NCBI GenBank assembly: GCA_022606425.2
Contig: JAHDVF020000019.1
Span: 23,977 to 87,976, forward strand
Direction: 5' to 3'
DNA: 64,000 nucleotides
Origin: Lepidostoma basale
Lineage: Eukaryota > Arthropoda > Insecta > Trichoptera > Lepidostomatidae
Shown here: positions 9,427 through 21,099 of the stretch, one piece after another
Layout: each line of letters starts with the position of its first letter
Position numbering within the stretch: the first letter of the stretch is position 1
Position numbers and translations under genes: made by a program
Notes under the pieces: model-generated
Databases searched by the model: none
What the model was told of the DNA's origin: nothing
What the model saw: the letters and a program-made list of their open reading frames with translations, nothing else

Positions 9427-10095
9427 GCATTCGAATACGCGCGTTTTTACTTTGGATATTGTCTTCTCGGGAGTTCCAGTCCGATAGCTATTCTTCCCTA
9501 CATGTTGAAAATTTCTTTCTTGAATGTTGAGGAGGGTTTTTTTGGAGGCTGTGGGGATTGGATCCGACATTTTGTCGTTTCCGGATTTAAAAGTAACAAA
9601 CGCGCGGAGGGTAACTTCCTTGCGTATATTTTCAAATAATTAGGTTTGAAAGTCGAGTAGGTACCTGTTTATACAAATGCACATGTATATTTGTATTTTC
9701 AACCCATTTACAGTTACAACAATTAACGTGCCAATTACCCAATTAAACAAATCGCGAGCAATTTGCTATTGGAACCAAAAAGTGGAAACATTGAAAACAA
9801 CAATTAGTTTGATCGTGACGTTGACAAGCCAAACTTTGCGCGATTACCAGCAATCAGAGGTCGTTAGGTGTCATTTTCATTGTCGGTCAAACTCTTTGAT
9901 AGCTCATGTGACTTGATTCTAATTTGCGCCCATTGTGGTGCTATTTTGTTTTATGCTACCATTTGTTTAAAACTACAATATTTCAATGAAAAAAATAACG
10001 GTACACTTTCGCTCGTACATATTCGTGAATATTGATTTTTTGATTGAGGAAAATTTGCATATATTATAAGAATTGACCAAAATACTTATATTTTC
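9427..10095. other. Helitron-like remainder, then unassigned sequence
   Basis: The first bases continue the interrupted Helitron-like element. From about 9455 a segment of about 90 bp (tctcgggagttccagtccga) is repeated in diverged form near 19.90 kb. The rest is AT-rich and without a gene. Confidence 0.35.
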
Positions 10096-10099
10096 TTTT

Positions 10100-10332
10100 A
10101 TATCATTGTATTTTATATTATTTGTTTAAGATTTATTGAATTTATTAGATTTTATTGGACGATCAATGTGTGCGCGCGAGATGCCTAATGGTGGCGATGA
10201 GGTTCGCAACCCATCACACAGCGTTTCCAGCGGGGACGAAAAGAGAAGGATGGATTGCCGCATCGGTTAAAGTGTGGCAGTCCAGTATTTCTGCTTACCC
10301 TTTCGGAGAGACGGCGTGATGGTTAGTTTGTT
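10100..10332 (+). mobile_element. Non-autonomous repeat sharing the RTE 3' tail (family R-tail), copy 1
   Basis: The body tgcctaatggtggcgatgag, then ttcgcaacccatcacac, is unrelated to the LINE coding region. The last 60-70 bp (gtgtggcagtcca, then cggcgtgatggttag) match the 3' end of the RTE LINE. Such tail sharing is the known way SINE-like elements recruit LINE machinery. Five copies are present in the window. Confidence 0.7.
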
Positions 10333-10499
10333 AACTATATAAGTTGTTTGTCACTGTGTTAATGTCCTAGAACTAAGATAATTTAATATGAATAATCATG
10401 CTATAAGAATTCGATTGACGTCTTTATAAGAAAAAAAGTAGTCTTGGAAATATAGAAATAAAATGGTAGAATAAATAAAAATATTTAAATAACATGGAA

Positions 10500-10692
10500 T
10501 TCTAAGAAACGTTGCACGATCAAATAAATCAAATATTGAATATCGGCCATGTGAGGAGTCAGAGAAATCGACGCGCGTTTAGACGCGATGAATGTTAAGG
10601 AAGCGAGGGAAAATGTCATGAAAGAAAAGTGTTGCAGTCCATTCTTTCTGCCTACCGCTTCGGGGAGACGGCGTGATGGTTAGTTAGTTAGT
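10500..10692 (+). mobile_element. RTE LINE 3' end fragment
   Basis: Short piece from cacgatcaaataaatcaaat to the ggttagttagttag tail; no open frame. Confidence 0.75.
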
Positions 10693-11430
10693 GGAATTCT
10701 ACAAAATGAAATCTGAAAAAAAATATATATATAAAAATACTAACCAGTATAATTAAATGAAAGACGGTTAACAACAAAAAGAAAATATATAAAATGGTAT
10801 AGAAACGAACACATATGTAGAATTTTTATATATCTTGATTTAGCTGGATAAAAAATATATAAAAGAACCCTTTATATAGCGAAAATAATAATAAAATTTA
10901 CTCTTAAGATCGTAATCAAAGGCGAAAACTATGAATTATGAGCATATTATTAGAAAAACTCGAGAATATAAAAATGTTGGATTGGGCCTTTTTGAAGAAT
11001 TGTGAAAATACTGAACGCGCGGGGTTGATAAGTTACGGCCGTCGGTCACGAAAAGCTCTCGCAGGGGTATAATTTGTGGCTAAGGGCTGTGTAATGGGGT
11101 AAAAATGATAACACACGATATGTTACAATGGAATAGCGTACGCAAGGAACGAATGGGCACATTGCATGCCAAATATTACGCAACTCTGATTCATTGGAAG
11201 CGTTCCATCAAAGATCATTAACCATTAATTTTAAAAGATTAAAAAATAAATTCATTGAGTTAATGGCCATTATGTCATCACTATACCCAAAGAGATGGGT
11301 TTGGGTTTGATTCATAATTCTTGTTACGAAAATTTAAAACATTGGTTCTTAACATTTTTAGGTCTATTCGACCTTTGACATGTTTTTTTCTTGCAATAGT
11401 GTACTAAATTTGTAAAAGAGTAAGATATAT
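10693..11430. other. Unassigned AT-rich sequence
   Basis: Nothing recognisable apart from a slightly GC-richer patch near 11020-11060. Confidence 0.3.
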
Positions 11431-11712
11431 CGACCTTCGTGGCCGAGTGGTAACTGCATTGACTGCCACCCGAAGGTTCCGGGTTCGATTCCCGGCGAGG
11501 GCAGTGTGATTGTTACACTGTCTTTGGTCTGCTATAGAATTCAAGTGACAATAAAATGGCGATAGATTAGCTACCTATCACATGTCACGAGAATCACTAT
11601 GATAGCTATAATAACCCTTTACGAGCTATAATAACCTCGTATATCGATTTGGCTCATGCTGTCATGATGTAAAGAGCGATTCAATAAATTGTAATAATAA
11701 TAATAATATAAT
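11431..11712 (+). mobile_element. SINE1 copy with short internal duplication
   Basis: Intact A box (tggccgagtgg) and B box (ggttcgattcc), full body and AAT tail. The motif gctataataac is duplicated near 11600, a small local duplication not seen in the other copies. Confidence 0.85.
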
Positions 11713-11729
11713 ACATATTTACAATTCTC

Positions 11730-12161
11730 TCAATGCACATTGGTGTTCTTGTACCGACCCTAATGTATGGAAGCGAAGCATGGAAATGACAAAAGAATGA
11801 TGAATGTAGAATAAATGCAGTAGAAATGAGATCTCTTAGATGAATGTGTCGATTCTCTATGTATGATAGAGTGTCGAATGAAAAATAAGAAGTGAAGGCG
11901 GTGCGAATGATGGTGATATGAACAAAATAATGAAAGGATCATTAAGATGGAAAGAATGAAGGAAGAACAAATGGTAAAACAATTATATGTTAACGATGTA
12001 AATGGAACCAGAAAAAGAGGAATACCGAGGAAAACGTGGCACGATCAAATAAATCAAATATTGAATGTCGGCCATGCCAATATGTCAGGAAAGAAAAGTG
12101 TGGCAGTTCATTCCTTCTGCCTACCCCTTCGAGGAGACGGCGTGATGGTTAGTTAGTTAGT
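11730..12161 (+). mobile_element. RTE LINE 3' fragment
   Basis: Runs from ggtgttcttgtaccgaccc to the AGTT tail. It contains degenerate YGSEAW, then ERMKEEQMVKQLYVNDVNG. There is a small deletion in the WFGHM segment and another before the tail. Confidence 0.8.
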
Positions 12162-12595
12162 TTTTTACAATTCTCTTGGATACATGATATAATCATGAAC
12201 TTGTTATTGTTGTTATGTGCAATATTATATGTAAATATGTGTGTATATGTATCTGTGTATGTACCATATATGTATATGTGTATATATAATTAAACATTTA
12301 TGTAATATATGTGGAACCATTATACATATAATTGGTCTTCCTATATGGAACCTTAGAACGATGTTCAAAAATCAATAAGTAGTAAGGTATTTTTTTAATT
12401 TTTTAATACCTAGTCAGCATCTGGAAAAAAACTATTTGAAAAAAAATGTTTTTTTAAAGATTTATTTGAACAATGAAACTCATATTAAATATTAAATATC
12501 AATGAAAATGTGGGAAATGTTAATCATGTCAGAAAACAGACGTAAGAAGTTTTTTTATCCAGAACTTACACTCATAACAAAAAGCCTTATTTGAA
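12162..12595. other. Unassigned AT-rich sequence with TATG/TGTA-rich patch
   Basis: Low-complexity tatatgtgtatatg near 12230-12290; otherwise nothing is seen. Confidence 0.3.
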
Positions 12596-12599
12596 ATAG

Positions 12600-12870
12600 C
12601 GAAAACATTGCCTGGAAAACCTTTCGTGACAGAATACGAAAAGCAGATAACCAAAAGATATGAAGTCGAAGATATTATAAGATATGGACGGCGTAGACGT
12701 TTTTTGGAATGGACATATGACCAGAATGGCAAAATCAATGGTCTGTAAGAACAACAAGGGACAGTATACCTCAAAGAAGCTGACCTCAAGGACTATCTTC
12801 AAAAAGATGAAAGGATATCTAATAGTCCACCTCTCGAGAAGGAACTTGCCTAAAAGTAATAAGCCAAAAA
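12600..12870 (+). mobile_element. Decayed non-LTR fragment
   Basis: Two frames give VEDIIRYGRRRRF and WNGHMTRMAKSMVCK, resembling the post-RT pattern VED..RWGR.RRR and W.GHV.RM of the LINE pieces near 30.3 and 43.1 kb. Heavily decayed. Confidence 0.4.
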
Positions 12871-12879
12871 AAGTTATTA

Positions 12880-13375
12880 ACTAACTAACTAACTAACCAT
12901 CACGCCGTCTCCCCGAAAGGGTAGGCAGAAAGAATGAACTGTCACACTTTTACTGATGCGGCACTCCATCCTTCGCTTTTCGCCCCGTGGGAGACGCGGT
13001 GTGATGGGTTGCGAACCTCATCGCCACCAATAGGCATCTCCCGCGCACACTTCGATCGTCCAACACCCACAAAATAAATCTAAAACAAATAATATAAAAT
13101 ACAATGATATAAAATAAAATAACAAAATAAAAATAATTTAACACAAAATGTTATTTTTAGATGGTGCACATATTGTCTATTTATTTTATGTTCCACGTAT
13201 CCACCGTTTTTTTTAATTTAGCACGTAATGTAATAACACATAATGTTTTTTTCGATGTTGCACATGTTGACATGGACGATCCGGAGTTTTGTGTTTATTT
13301 AATTTATGTTACACGTATCCACCATTTTTTAAATTATCTGTAATTAGGCACTTAACCAGCAAGAACTTTAAAATA
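12880..13375 (-). mobile_element. R-tail non-autonomous repeat, long copy
   Basis: From the (AACT)n end it contains the RTE-like tail, the gcctattggtggcgatgag-type core, an AT-rich segment and a 5' part with two tandem versions of cacgtatccaccgtttttt. This defines a full unit of about 500 bp. The recurring 64-codon frame (RGRCLLVAMRFATHH) belongs to the repeat and is not a gene. Confidence 0.7.
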
Positions 13376-13790
13376 ATATTTAAAAAAGTTATTCTTAGAT
13401 CTATAATATATATGTTAAGAAATCATGGAAAACCTCAGTCGGAACATTTTAGGTGTGTCTATGCAAAGAACGAAAAGCCGTTGAAAATAAATTTATTATG
13501 TAAGAAGGCCTAAGACAAATAGAAGAAAAAAAATAATCGTTATTTACGATTAGAAATCAAACCACTAGTTTGAATAGGCGGGCTATTTCGAGGGATGGCA
13601 CCCTAATTAACCCCTGCGGTGCGGCTGGCTATATTTGCAGTATTAAAAAATTGTCACGAACTGCGGTTGGCTACATTTACAGCGCAGACAGATAGTACTA
13701 GTTCATCATAATATTACGTATAACCTAGTAGTAAGGAACTAAAATTAAAAGGTTAATAAGATGAGTTCAAATATGAGCTGCAAATGAACT
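13376..13790. other. Unassigned sequence
   Basis: A short pair of similar words (ggctatatttgcag, ggctacatttacag) near 13630-13680; otherwise nothing is seen. Confidence 0.3.
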
Positions 13791-13792
13791 TG

Positions 13793-14000
13793 GATCTTCT
13801 GGCTTAAAGACGTTCAACTCTTGTGGCTTTTCCTTATTCGTCTGATGGGAACATTGTTGGAAAGGTGATTTGGTGGGTCCATGGTTTAATCGGGGGCTTG
13901 ATTTGTGTGGCCCGGAGTGTTCCTTAGAAGGAAAATCGATTTTGGGCGCTTGTGACTGCTGGGGTGTTTGGGTCGTAATTTGAGAAATAATTTATTATGG
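13793..14000 (+). repeat. Interspersed repeat X, copy 1
   Basis: Matches 29815-29960 over most of its length (ggatcttctggctta, gggaacattgttgga, tggcccggagtgt). It is moderately GC-rich. Probably a piece of a LINE that I cannot name. Confidence 0.45.
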
Positions 14001-14036
14001 GGTTAGGATGTAAAGTGAGTCCTTTATAAAAACTTT

Positions 14037-14282
14037 CGGCGACACCGTCGGGTAGAGCAATTAGTCTGCTGAAAGCGGTCTCCTGGGAAATCAATGTCTT
14101 TCATATTGGTGAAAGTACGTTCAGAAGATAAATACTCTTGACTTAAGATAGTATCTTGTGTTCCTAATGTCAAACTATCTCTCATACGTTCCTGGTATTA
14201 AATATATTATTTTACCTGTACTCAATAGATGCCTTAAACATTAATATGTTTGTAAGGTCTGTTGTGAAAATAAACTGATATT
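14037..14282 (+). mobile_element. LINE-O 3' end
   Basis: Contains the conserved GRAISLL segment, then a 3' region (agtacgttcagaagataaa) ending aataaactgatatt. A minus-strand copy near 48.7 kb has the same order and ends in an ATTTG repeat. The family has six pieces in the window. Confidence 0.55.
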
Positions 14283-14456
14283 ATTATTATTATTATTTTG
14301 TTGAATCGCTCTTTACATCATGACAGCATGAGCCAAATTGATGTAAAGGGTAGTATAGCTATCATAGTGATTCTCGTGACTCGTAATGACGTAATCTATC
14401 TCCATTTTATTGTCACGTGAATTATACACCAGACCAAAGACAGTGTGACAATCACT
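14283..14456 (-). mobile_element. SINE1 copy lacking the tRNA head
   Basis: Tail and body only; it ends at the gtgtgacaatcac segment, so both promoter boxes are gone. Its AAT tail abuts the LINE-O tail directly. Confidence 0.75.
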
Positions 14457-14900
14457 TGAGACTTCAAATGAAGCCAGCCGCACTAGAGTAGTTTAATAAA
14501 TGCCGGACTGGTCGATTTCATTTGATAAAAAGCAACATTGGAAGGTGTATCAAAGTCAGTGTGGGGCGGTAACTTGCCAGGAATAAGTTTTCCGATAACC
14601 CGAAATAACTCCAGTGAAATGTATTGATTTTTCATTTCACTTCTTCTTGTCCCACCCTCCTCCCTTGTACGCTAAGTGATTACTTAGATTAAATTGTACG
14701 TTTCACAGGGCTAATGCGAATCTGATAAGCGGAATAATTACGGACTGAAAATTGCCACACGATAGAAATATTTTTTAATTGAAATGGCGCGTAAAATTAT
14801 TTAATTTTGGAACATTCCGTTTTATAATAATTGGACCATTTTTTTGTATCATTAATTGAGTACAATTTTCTTAATTGCCAGATTAAGTGTAATATAACCA
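14457..14900. other. Unassigned sequence
   Basis: No gene or shared repeat recognised. Confidence 0.3.
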
Positions 14901-14901
14901 C

Positions 14902-15262
14902 TATGTATGGAAGCGAAGCATCGAACTGGCAAAATAAGGATGAAAGTAGAATAAATGCAGTAGAAATGAGATCTCTTAAACGAATGTATATATTCTCTGT
15001 GTATTATAAAGTGTCGAATGAATACGAGTATATAAGAAAAGAATGCGGTGCAAATGATGGTGTTATGAACAAAATAATGAAAGGATCATTAAGATGGTTT
15101 GGACACATGGAAAGAATGAAGGAAGAAAGAATAGTAATAAAAATATATGTTAACGATGTTAATGGAACCAGAAATAGAGGAAGACCGAGGAAAACGTGGC
15201 ACGATCAAATAAATCAAATATTGAATGTCGGCCACGTGTAGAGCCAGAGAAATCGACAGACG
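14902..15262 (+). mobile_element. RTE LINE fragment, 3' truncated
   Basis: A 136-codon frame covers YGSEASNWQ to NRGRPRKTWHDQINQILNVG. The last part of the family, including the tail, is absent. Confidence 0.8.
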
Positions 15263-15617
15263 TGGTGGTCGTAAGAAGGGCGAATTTGCCTACAAGTATT
15301 TGCATACATTCAAAAACAAATTAATAAAAACGTTTTTAAACTTTTTAATATGTGTGTTTAAACGGCTCGTGAATATTTGAATTTTAAATTTGGAGGTAGT
15401 AGTTATACGCGAGTGCTCAGTGCCCTTACAGTTGAAGGTCAGCACAGGGGCGGGGGTTGTTACACAAGTACCCCTACATGATGTGTTACGTTACAGCCGA
15501 GGAAAATACCCCAAAGAAGAGGCGATAGTCTGATTCCCTCACGCTTAGAAGCCCCAGTCACGCGACTTGGGACAGGGTCGGATCGGTCCAAATACCTCAT
15601 TATTATTTTTTTAAACT
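15263..15617. other. Unassigned, with a GC-richer island
   Basis: Bases 15410-15590 are GC-richer than their surroundings (cacaggggcgggggttgtta). No long frame, domain or relative in the window was found. Confidence 0.3.
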
Positions 15618-16170
15618 AGCTAAATAACTATCACGCTGTTTATTCGAAAAGTTGGAAGAAATAATGGACAGCCGCACTATTTATTCTGACATACTTCTCT
15701 TGTTTGCTCGACATTCATACATCTTGTCATGCACGTACGTCGATTTCTCTCCTCACATGGCTGACATTTAATATTTGATTTATTTGATCGCGCCACGTTT
15801 TCCTAGGTCTTCCTCTATTTCTGGTTCCATTTACATCGTTAACATATTTTTTTTTACCATTCTTTATTCATTCTTTCTTTCCATATGTCCAAACCATCTT
15901 AATGATCCTTTCATTATTTTGTTCATAACACCATCATTCGCACCGCATTCACTTCTTATATTTTCATTCGACACTCTATCATACACAGAGTATCCACACA
16001 TTCGTCTAAGAGATCTCATTTCCACTGCAATTATTCTACTTTCATCCTTCTTTTGCCAGTTCCATGCTTCGCTTCCATACATAAGGGTCGGTAGAAGTTG
16101 TGCACTGCCATTTTAGCTTTTTGGATAGGTTTTTGTTTGCGATGACAACTTTAAGTGCACCATTCATATT
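15618..16170 (-). mobile_element. RTE LINE 3' fragment
   Basis: Reads through KGSLRWFGHMERKNE and VEMRSLRRMCGYSVYDRVSN to the KVVIA region (gtgcaccattca). The tail is decayed (ctagctaaataactatcacg). Confidence 0.8.
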
Positions 16171-17190
16171 TACGTTATAACAGTGATGTTAAACTTAAAA
16201 AGTGTCATAGTGTTTTGGCCAAAACATACAGATTTAAATAAGGACAACAAAAAACATCTAAATAATATTACATTTTTGACAAATATTAAATTAAAAACAA
16301 TTAGAATAATTTACATATAAATATACTGTTACTATCTAAAGACTAAAATATTTAATTAATATTATTAATTAACGTATATTTAACACAATTAATTAAAAAT
16401 ATTAAATTCAAAAATAAATTTTCCACATTTTCATCCATTTTTGAATACATTTTTTTACAATGGAATATAACATTAAATTTAAATTTCGGAAACTTACCAC
16501 ACATTCCGAATTCGAATTAAGAAGACATTGTTGTTAAAAAAAAAAGTAAAAAAAAATATGTCAGACCTTTTATTTATTTATTTTTAAACGGAATTCATGT
16601 AGTAATAAAATTATTTTAAAAACAATAACTAATTTAAAAATGACTGAACAAGATTTTCAAATACTTGTAAAAATACATTTAAAAAATGTTTCAATTATAA
16701 AGAAAAATAACTTAATTTCATTTACAGTTTTAAAAAAATGCTGCTTTTTTGTCCAGAAAGTTTTTGAATTGTAATTTAGAAAAATAATATTTAAAAAAAA
16801 TGGTTTCTCTTACTCTCCTTATGATGGAAATTCCTTGTGCTAAGGAGAGGAAAAATCGACATGGACATTAATATTTGAAAAAAGTTACACTACGGCCCTG
16901 TTGCACGTGTAAGAACACGTAGAAAGTATATCGATCTCGAGTGAATCGTGATTAGCTGTACTCGTCCGCTAGCACTAGAAGCCAAATTGTATGATGAATT
17001 TGGTCATTAGCCATATTTACAGATAATGAGCCAATTGCAATATAAACCCGAGACTGGAATTCACGAGGGGGCGTTTTTTCTTATAAATCAAAATAAACAC
17101 CGGCCAGAAACCTCTGATGTGGAAAATTTCGTGTACTTACTAACAATATCGCGATTTTCATAATTCATTCTAACACGCTCAATTATACAA
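16171..17190. other. Very AT-rich stretch with one PLE-type palindrome
   Basis: Near 16211 lies tgttttggccaaaaca, the palindrome that follows the ACAGCUGU ribozyme-like motifs elsewhere. The rest is A/T-rich. An isolated GC-richer piece near 16890-17000 has no frame. Confidence 0.35.
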
Positions 17191-17196
17191 GGTGGC

Positions 17197-17757
17197 CCGA
17201 TATAGTGGCGCTTATACAAAAAAAGTGTGTTATAAATTCTTGGAGACATGGTGGCGCCTATAAAAATGTTATATAAAATGTTAAGAGACAAAGTGACGCC
17301 TATACAAGTGTGAATCTAAATTATTAGAGGCATAGTGGTGCCTATACAAGTAGAATATAAAATTATTAAAAAGATAGTGTGCCTACTCAAGTATGAAATT
17401 AAATTATAAGAGAGATAGTGGCGCCTATACAAGTGTGATATTAAATTAATAGAGACATAGTGGCGTCTGTAGAAGTATGATATTAAATTATAAGAGATAG
17501 TGGCAAGTGCAAATGTGATATAAAAAATTATAGATAGTAGCGTCTATACACGTGTGATATTAAATGAATAAAGACATAGTGGCGTCAATACAAGTGTGAT
17601 ATTAAATTATTAGAGACATAGTGGCGTCTATACAAGTGTGATATTAAATTATTAGAGTCATAGTGGCATCTATACAAGTGTGATATTAAATTATTATAGA
17701 CATAGTGGCACCTATACAAGTGATATTAAATTATTAAAGACATAGAGGCGCCTATAC
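17197..17757 (+). repeat. Minisatellite, unit about 42 bp, about 13-14 copies
   Basis: Units read approximately agacatagtggcgcctatac, then aagtgtgatattaaattatt. Units are most uniform at 17530-17700 and diverge outwards, as expected for an array growing from its centre. Some units are shortened (near 17500). It has no unique spacers and is not a CRISPR. Confidence 0.9.
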
Positions 17758-17769
17758 CTTATCTATGTC

Positions 17770-17965
17770 ACTTTGTGTTGTGGATTCTTATTTGAACTAA
17801 ATGTAAAAACTTTATATGTATTTTTCATAATAACTTTGTAACACAACTCATTTATTTAAATTAAAAATATAAATAAATTTTAAAACAAAGATTTTTCGGG
17901 ACACATAGGCCCTTCTTCAGTGTAGTTACATATATACTAAATAAATATTTAAAAAAATCTTGAAT
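17770..17965 (-). mobile_element. PLE 3' terminal fragment
   Basis: Resembles the 3' region of the PLE near 2.7 kb: tcgggacacataggcccttc and then tatatactaaataaa. No nuclease coding remains. Confidence 0.55.
17888..17920 (-). ncRNA. Hammerhead-like motif, stem III decayed
   Basis: CUGAAGA core, stem II and GAA are intact, but the palindrome reads AAAUCU in place of ACAUGU, so neither stem III nor the cleavage site is conserved. Confidence 0.4.
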
Positions 17966-18080
17966 GTGGTTAGTTATGACAGATGTTAAAATGTTTTTTT
18001 TCAAACGTTTTATGCACTTGTTGAATTGAAGAAAAAAAATATTACACTATGTTGGCATTCAACAAAACACGGTGTCAAAT

Positions 18081-18275
18081 CGGGTGTTGGTCTAGGGGAT
18101 AGAACGCTTGGCTCCTGATCCAGGGGAAGTGGGTTTTAAGCCTGGACACGACCAGATTCCTTCTTCAAAATAATGAGCTATTTTCTGCTCACATTGAAGA
18201 TTGTAATAATAAATTCTAATATCATTGATTTAAATCCTTGGTCTTTTCTTTAATAAAAAAAAAAAAAAAAATCTG
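18081..18275 (+). mobile_element. tRNA-derived SINE (SINE2)
   Basis: The head has a Pol III A box (tggtctaggggatag) and a B box (here gggttttaagcc, with one inserted T). The body is gctattttctgctcacattg, ending in a poly-A run. A second near-complete copy lies on the minus strand at 34.4 kb, and a head-only copy at 28.7 kb. Confidence 0.75.
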
Positions 18276-18795
18276 GATACAAAACAATTGAATTGTTCAC
18301 AATTATAATTATATTGTTAATGGAAAGTAAACAAAACAAAAAATTATGTTTATCGTTGATTTGCAAGTACCCTGTATAAATAACTATAATGAGGTATGTG
18401 TAAGAAACATAAATGAAGAATTTTAGCTTTCTCTGTACAAATTAATCACTAGACCGTGTTTATAAATGGCTGACATAGAAGCAAGAAGAGTGTAATTAGT
18501 TGATACGATAATTACTGTATGTTAACTCACCGAAAACAATATTGAATGAATAATTCGCAATGTATTATAAAATATAGTTTGCATTGATTCAAGTTTTTTT
18601 TCATATTTTTTTGTATAAACAATAAATAATATGAATTTTATCACAATAGGAGTTGGAATTATACAAATTTTATCCATTATTATTAATTTGTATAAAACTT
18701 CTGCATCATTAGTGTATTAATAGAATCTCAAATTATGTAATAATTCAGATATTAATTCAAGTAAATGAGAATCAGTATAAAATAAATAATTTAAA
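18276..18795. other. Unassigned AT-rich sequence
   Basis: Nothing recognisable. Confidence 0.3.
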
Positions 18796-19100
18796 TGATA
18801 TCTTAATGATCCTTTCATTATTTTGATCAGAACACCATCATTCGCGCCGCATTCATTTCTTATATTTTCATTCGACACTCTATCATACACCGAGTATTAC
18901 ACATTCGTCTAAGAAACCTCATTTCTACTGCATTAATTCTACTTTCATCCTTCTTTTGCCAGTTCCATGCTTCGCTTCCATACATAAGGGTCGGTAGAAG
19001 AACACCATTGTGCACTGCTATTCTAGCTTTTTGGATAGGTTTTTGTTTGCGATGACAACTTTAAGTGCACCATTCACTTTATTGCCTGCCCCAATTTTTT
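18796..19100 (-). mobile_element. RTE LINE internal fragment
   Basis: Covers the GSLRW start back to the KVNGA/AGNK region (cattcactttattgcctgcc); it lacks the C-terminal tail. Confidence 0.75.
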
Positions 19101-19309
19101 TAAATCTTTAAATAAAAATAAATAAAAATTTGTGAATGTATACTAATACTTGTATACGAATACTGGATTTCACCAATTAATCTCCATAGATGTCGTAAGT
19201 ATGTGGATTATATAGAGTTGTCTTAAAAAAAAGTTAACATATGTAATCAAAATCTTCATAGATGGCCCATTGAAACTGACATGTGAAATTAGGCATAGAT
19301 TTGTAACAT

Positions 19310-19495
19310 ATATACAACTTCCAAAAAATTTGTCTTACATGGTCGTAAAGAAAAAGGTGGAATGGGGAATGTTGTAATTACATAAAGCGTGCGCTTAACC
19401 CAACCAATGACAGGTCATAAGTCCTGTCAACACCTTGATCAACCATATTCAGTTTCCAATTTGCATCTTCGTCTCTATTGAGATACAATTAAATC
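19310..19495 (-). repeat. Unclassified interspersed repeat F, copy 1
   Basis: Conserved landmarks in order on the element's plus sense: tatctcaatagagacgaaga, caggacttatgacctgtcat, tggttgggttaagcg, tttatgtaattacaacattc and ttttggaagttgtatatat. Eight copies occur in both orientations. No frame, no Pol III boxes and no clear terminal inverted repeats were seen. Confidence 0.7.
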
Positions 19496-19894
19496 ATGAA
19501 ATAATAACTTTCATGACTTGAGAGACCCCTAGCATGAAAGTATGGCGTGATGTTAGGCGTGAACTATCGCACAGTGTTTATGTAAATAATAATAAAAAAT
19601 ATTTATCGAGTAGAGTGCAATATGCATTAATTTAAAGCAAACAATAGCCATTGAATTCAGTATTATGAATACGGAATTTAACTGCGTCGTTTTTATGCAA
19701 GCCATGCAAATGGAGCGAGTGCTTCTCGACTGGAGTCGTTACGCGTCGGATTTATAGAAAGAAACATTTGAATAAAGAACGCGTGAGAAAAAAAATTCTG
19801 CATTCAAATTAAGAATTATTTGTTGATTTTTTTTCTCATAGACTAATTCGAATTAGACTTGATCTTGGATACTTTCTTTTAATGTCTATCTATC

Positions 19895-19990
19895 TATGAT
19901 CTTGTCTTTCGGGAGTATCAGCCTGAAGGCTATTGCTCCCCCACCTGTTGGAAGTGACTTTGTTGGGAATGAGGATATGTTATGTAGGAT
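19895..19990 (+). repeat. Short diverged repeat shared with 9.46-9.54 kb
   Basis: ctttcgggagtatcagcctg and ggctattgctccc match the earlier segment with substitutions. Probably a LINE remnant. Confidence 0.35.
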
Positions 19991-20145
19991 GGGGTAATGA
20001 GGGAAGGATTAGGAGGACATTAAATAGTTATTTCTTTTAATGTTGTATCGAATTAAAAAATATATTATTAAAATGACGATGTCTTCACGAATATGATCTT
20101 TACAGCTGTGAAAAGATTCGAATGTAATATAATACATAAACATTG

Positions 20146-20354
20146 ACGACCTTCGTGGCCGAGTGATAAGTGCATTGACTGCCACCTCGAAGGTTCCGGG
20201 TTCGATTCTCGGTGAGGGCAGTGTGATTGTCACACTGTCTTTAGTCTGGTGTAGGACTCACGTGACAATAAAATGACGATAGATTAGCTGCCTATCAAAT
20301 CTCACGAGAATCACTATGATAGCTATATCCTTTACAATTTAACAAAATAATAAT
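20146..20354 (+). mobile_element. SINE1 copy
   Basis: A box tggccgagtgataag and B box ggttcgattctc are slightly altered. The body is shortened before the tail (the gatttggctcatgctgtc part is missing). Confidence 0.8.
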
Positions 20355-20680
20355 GGCAAGAAAAAGGCAAGAAAAATTAAGTTATGATGCATGATTCAAA
20401 ACGATTGTCAGAGTTTATTTATTTATATACACCACAAAGGCTTCAATGAAAATAGCAGTTAAAATAATCGTATGCTACGAGTATATAATATAAGAAACGA
20501 ATTTAACGTTTCTTGAAAAATGATGTAAAACTCCATATTAAATTATTAATTTTCATTTTCATTTATTTATTTATAAAAATGCGTCTAAGTCGTCTGCAAC
20601 CTCAAAATTACATAATTAGATATATAATATTATACATATTTTCAAAATAACATTTAAAAAAATAACAAAATACATAAATA
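20355..20680. other. Unassigned AT-rich sequence
   Basis: Nothing recognised. Confidence 0.25.
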
Positions 20681-20684
20681 CTAC

Positions 20685-20890
20685 GGCATCAGAGATAACA
20701 AGCACAACATTGATATTGCATCCCTGGGGCAACTCACACTATCACGAAATATGTCGACCTCCGAGGCGACCCTATTAAGCAATAAGATTGCCCTGCCCAC
20801 AGGCATAACCATTGGCAGATTGGTTCTGCAGCGCGGCAAATAAAACAATCTGTGCTGTCTTTGACGAAGGTAATTCACTCAGGACATCCG
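20685..20890 (-). mobile_element. LINE-O fragment
   Basis: The minus frame reads RLFYLPRCRTNLPMVMPVGR then AILLLNRVASEVDIFRDSVS. This is the conserved segment of the family, with preceding codons not kept in the other copies. Confidence 0.5.
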
Positions 20891-20954
20891 AATCAGTTGA
20901 AAGAAGTGAACTCCCAAGTGAATATTCCTCCTTCTCTCCAATGATTGGTAACTA

Positions 20955-21095
20955 ATGAAACGTCTGTTTTCTGGAAGTTTTAATATATTTTTATTGATGC
21001 TGTTTGTTGACATGTTTCGCCTTGCTATCATTACATTTGATAATGCCTTAATAATGCAGGCGAAACGGGACATTCTCATAAATTAATAGAAAAAG
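20955..21095. repeat. PLE-like T-family repeat with facing half-motifs
   Basis: aaacgtctgttttctggaag flank, then gacatgtttcgccttgcta (minus motif) and a plus half (catttgataatgcc to aggcgaaac) whose ACAUGU is altered to gggaca. Confidence 0.5.
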
Positions 21096-21099
21096 ATAA

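Noticed and set aside
12950..13144. Recurring 64-codon ORF (also at 52157 and 58112) as a conserved small protein
   Set aside because: The frame recurs because the R-tail repeat recurs; it includes the AT-rich spacer and ends inside the repeat tail.
17197..17757. CRISPR-like array
   Set aside because: Repeats are directly adjacent with no unique spacers, and the context is eukaryotic repeat DNA.
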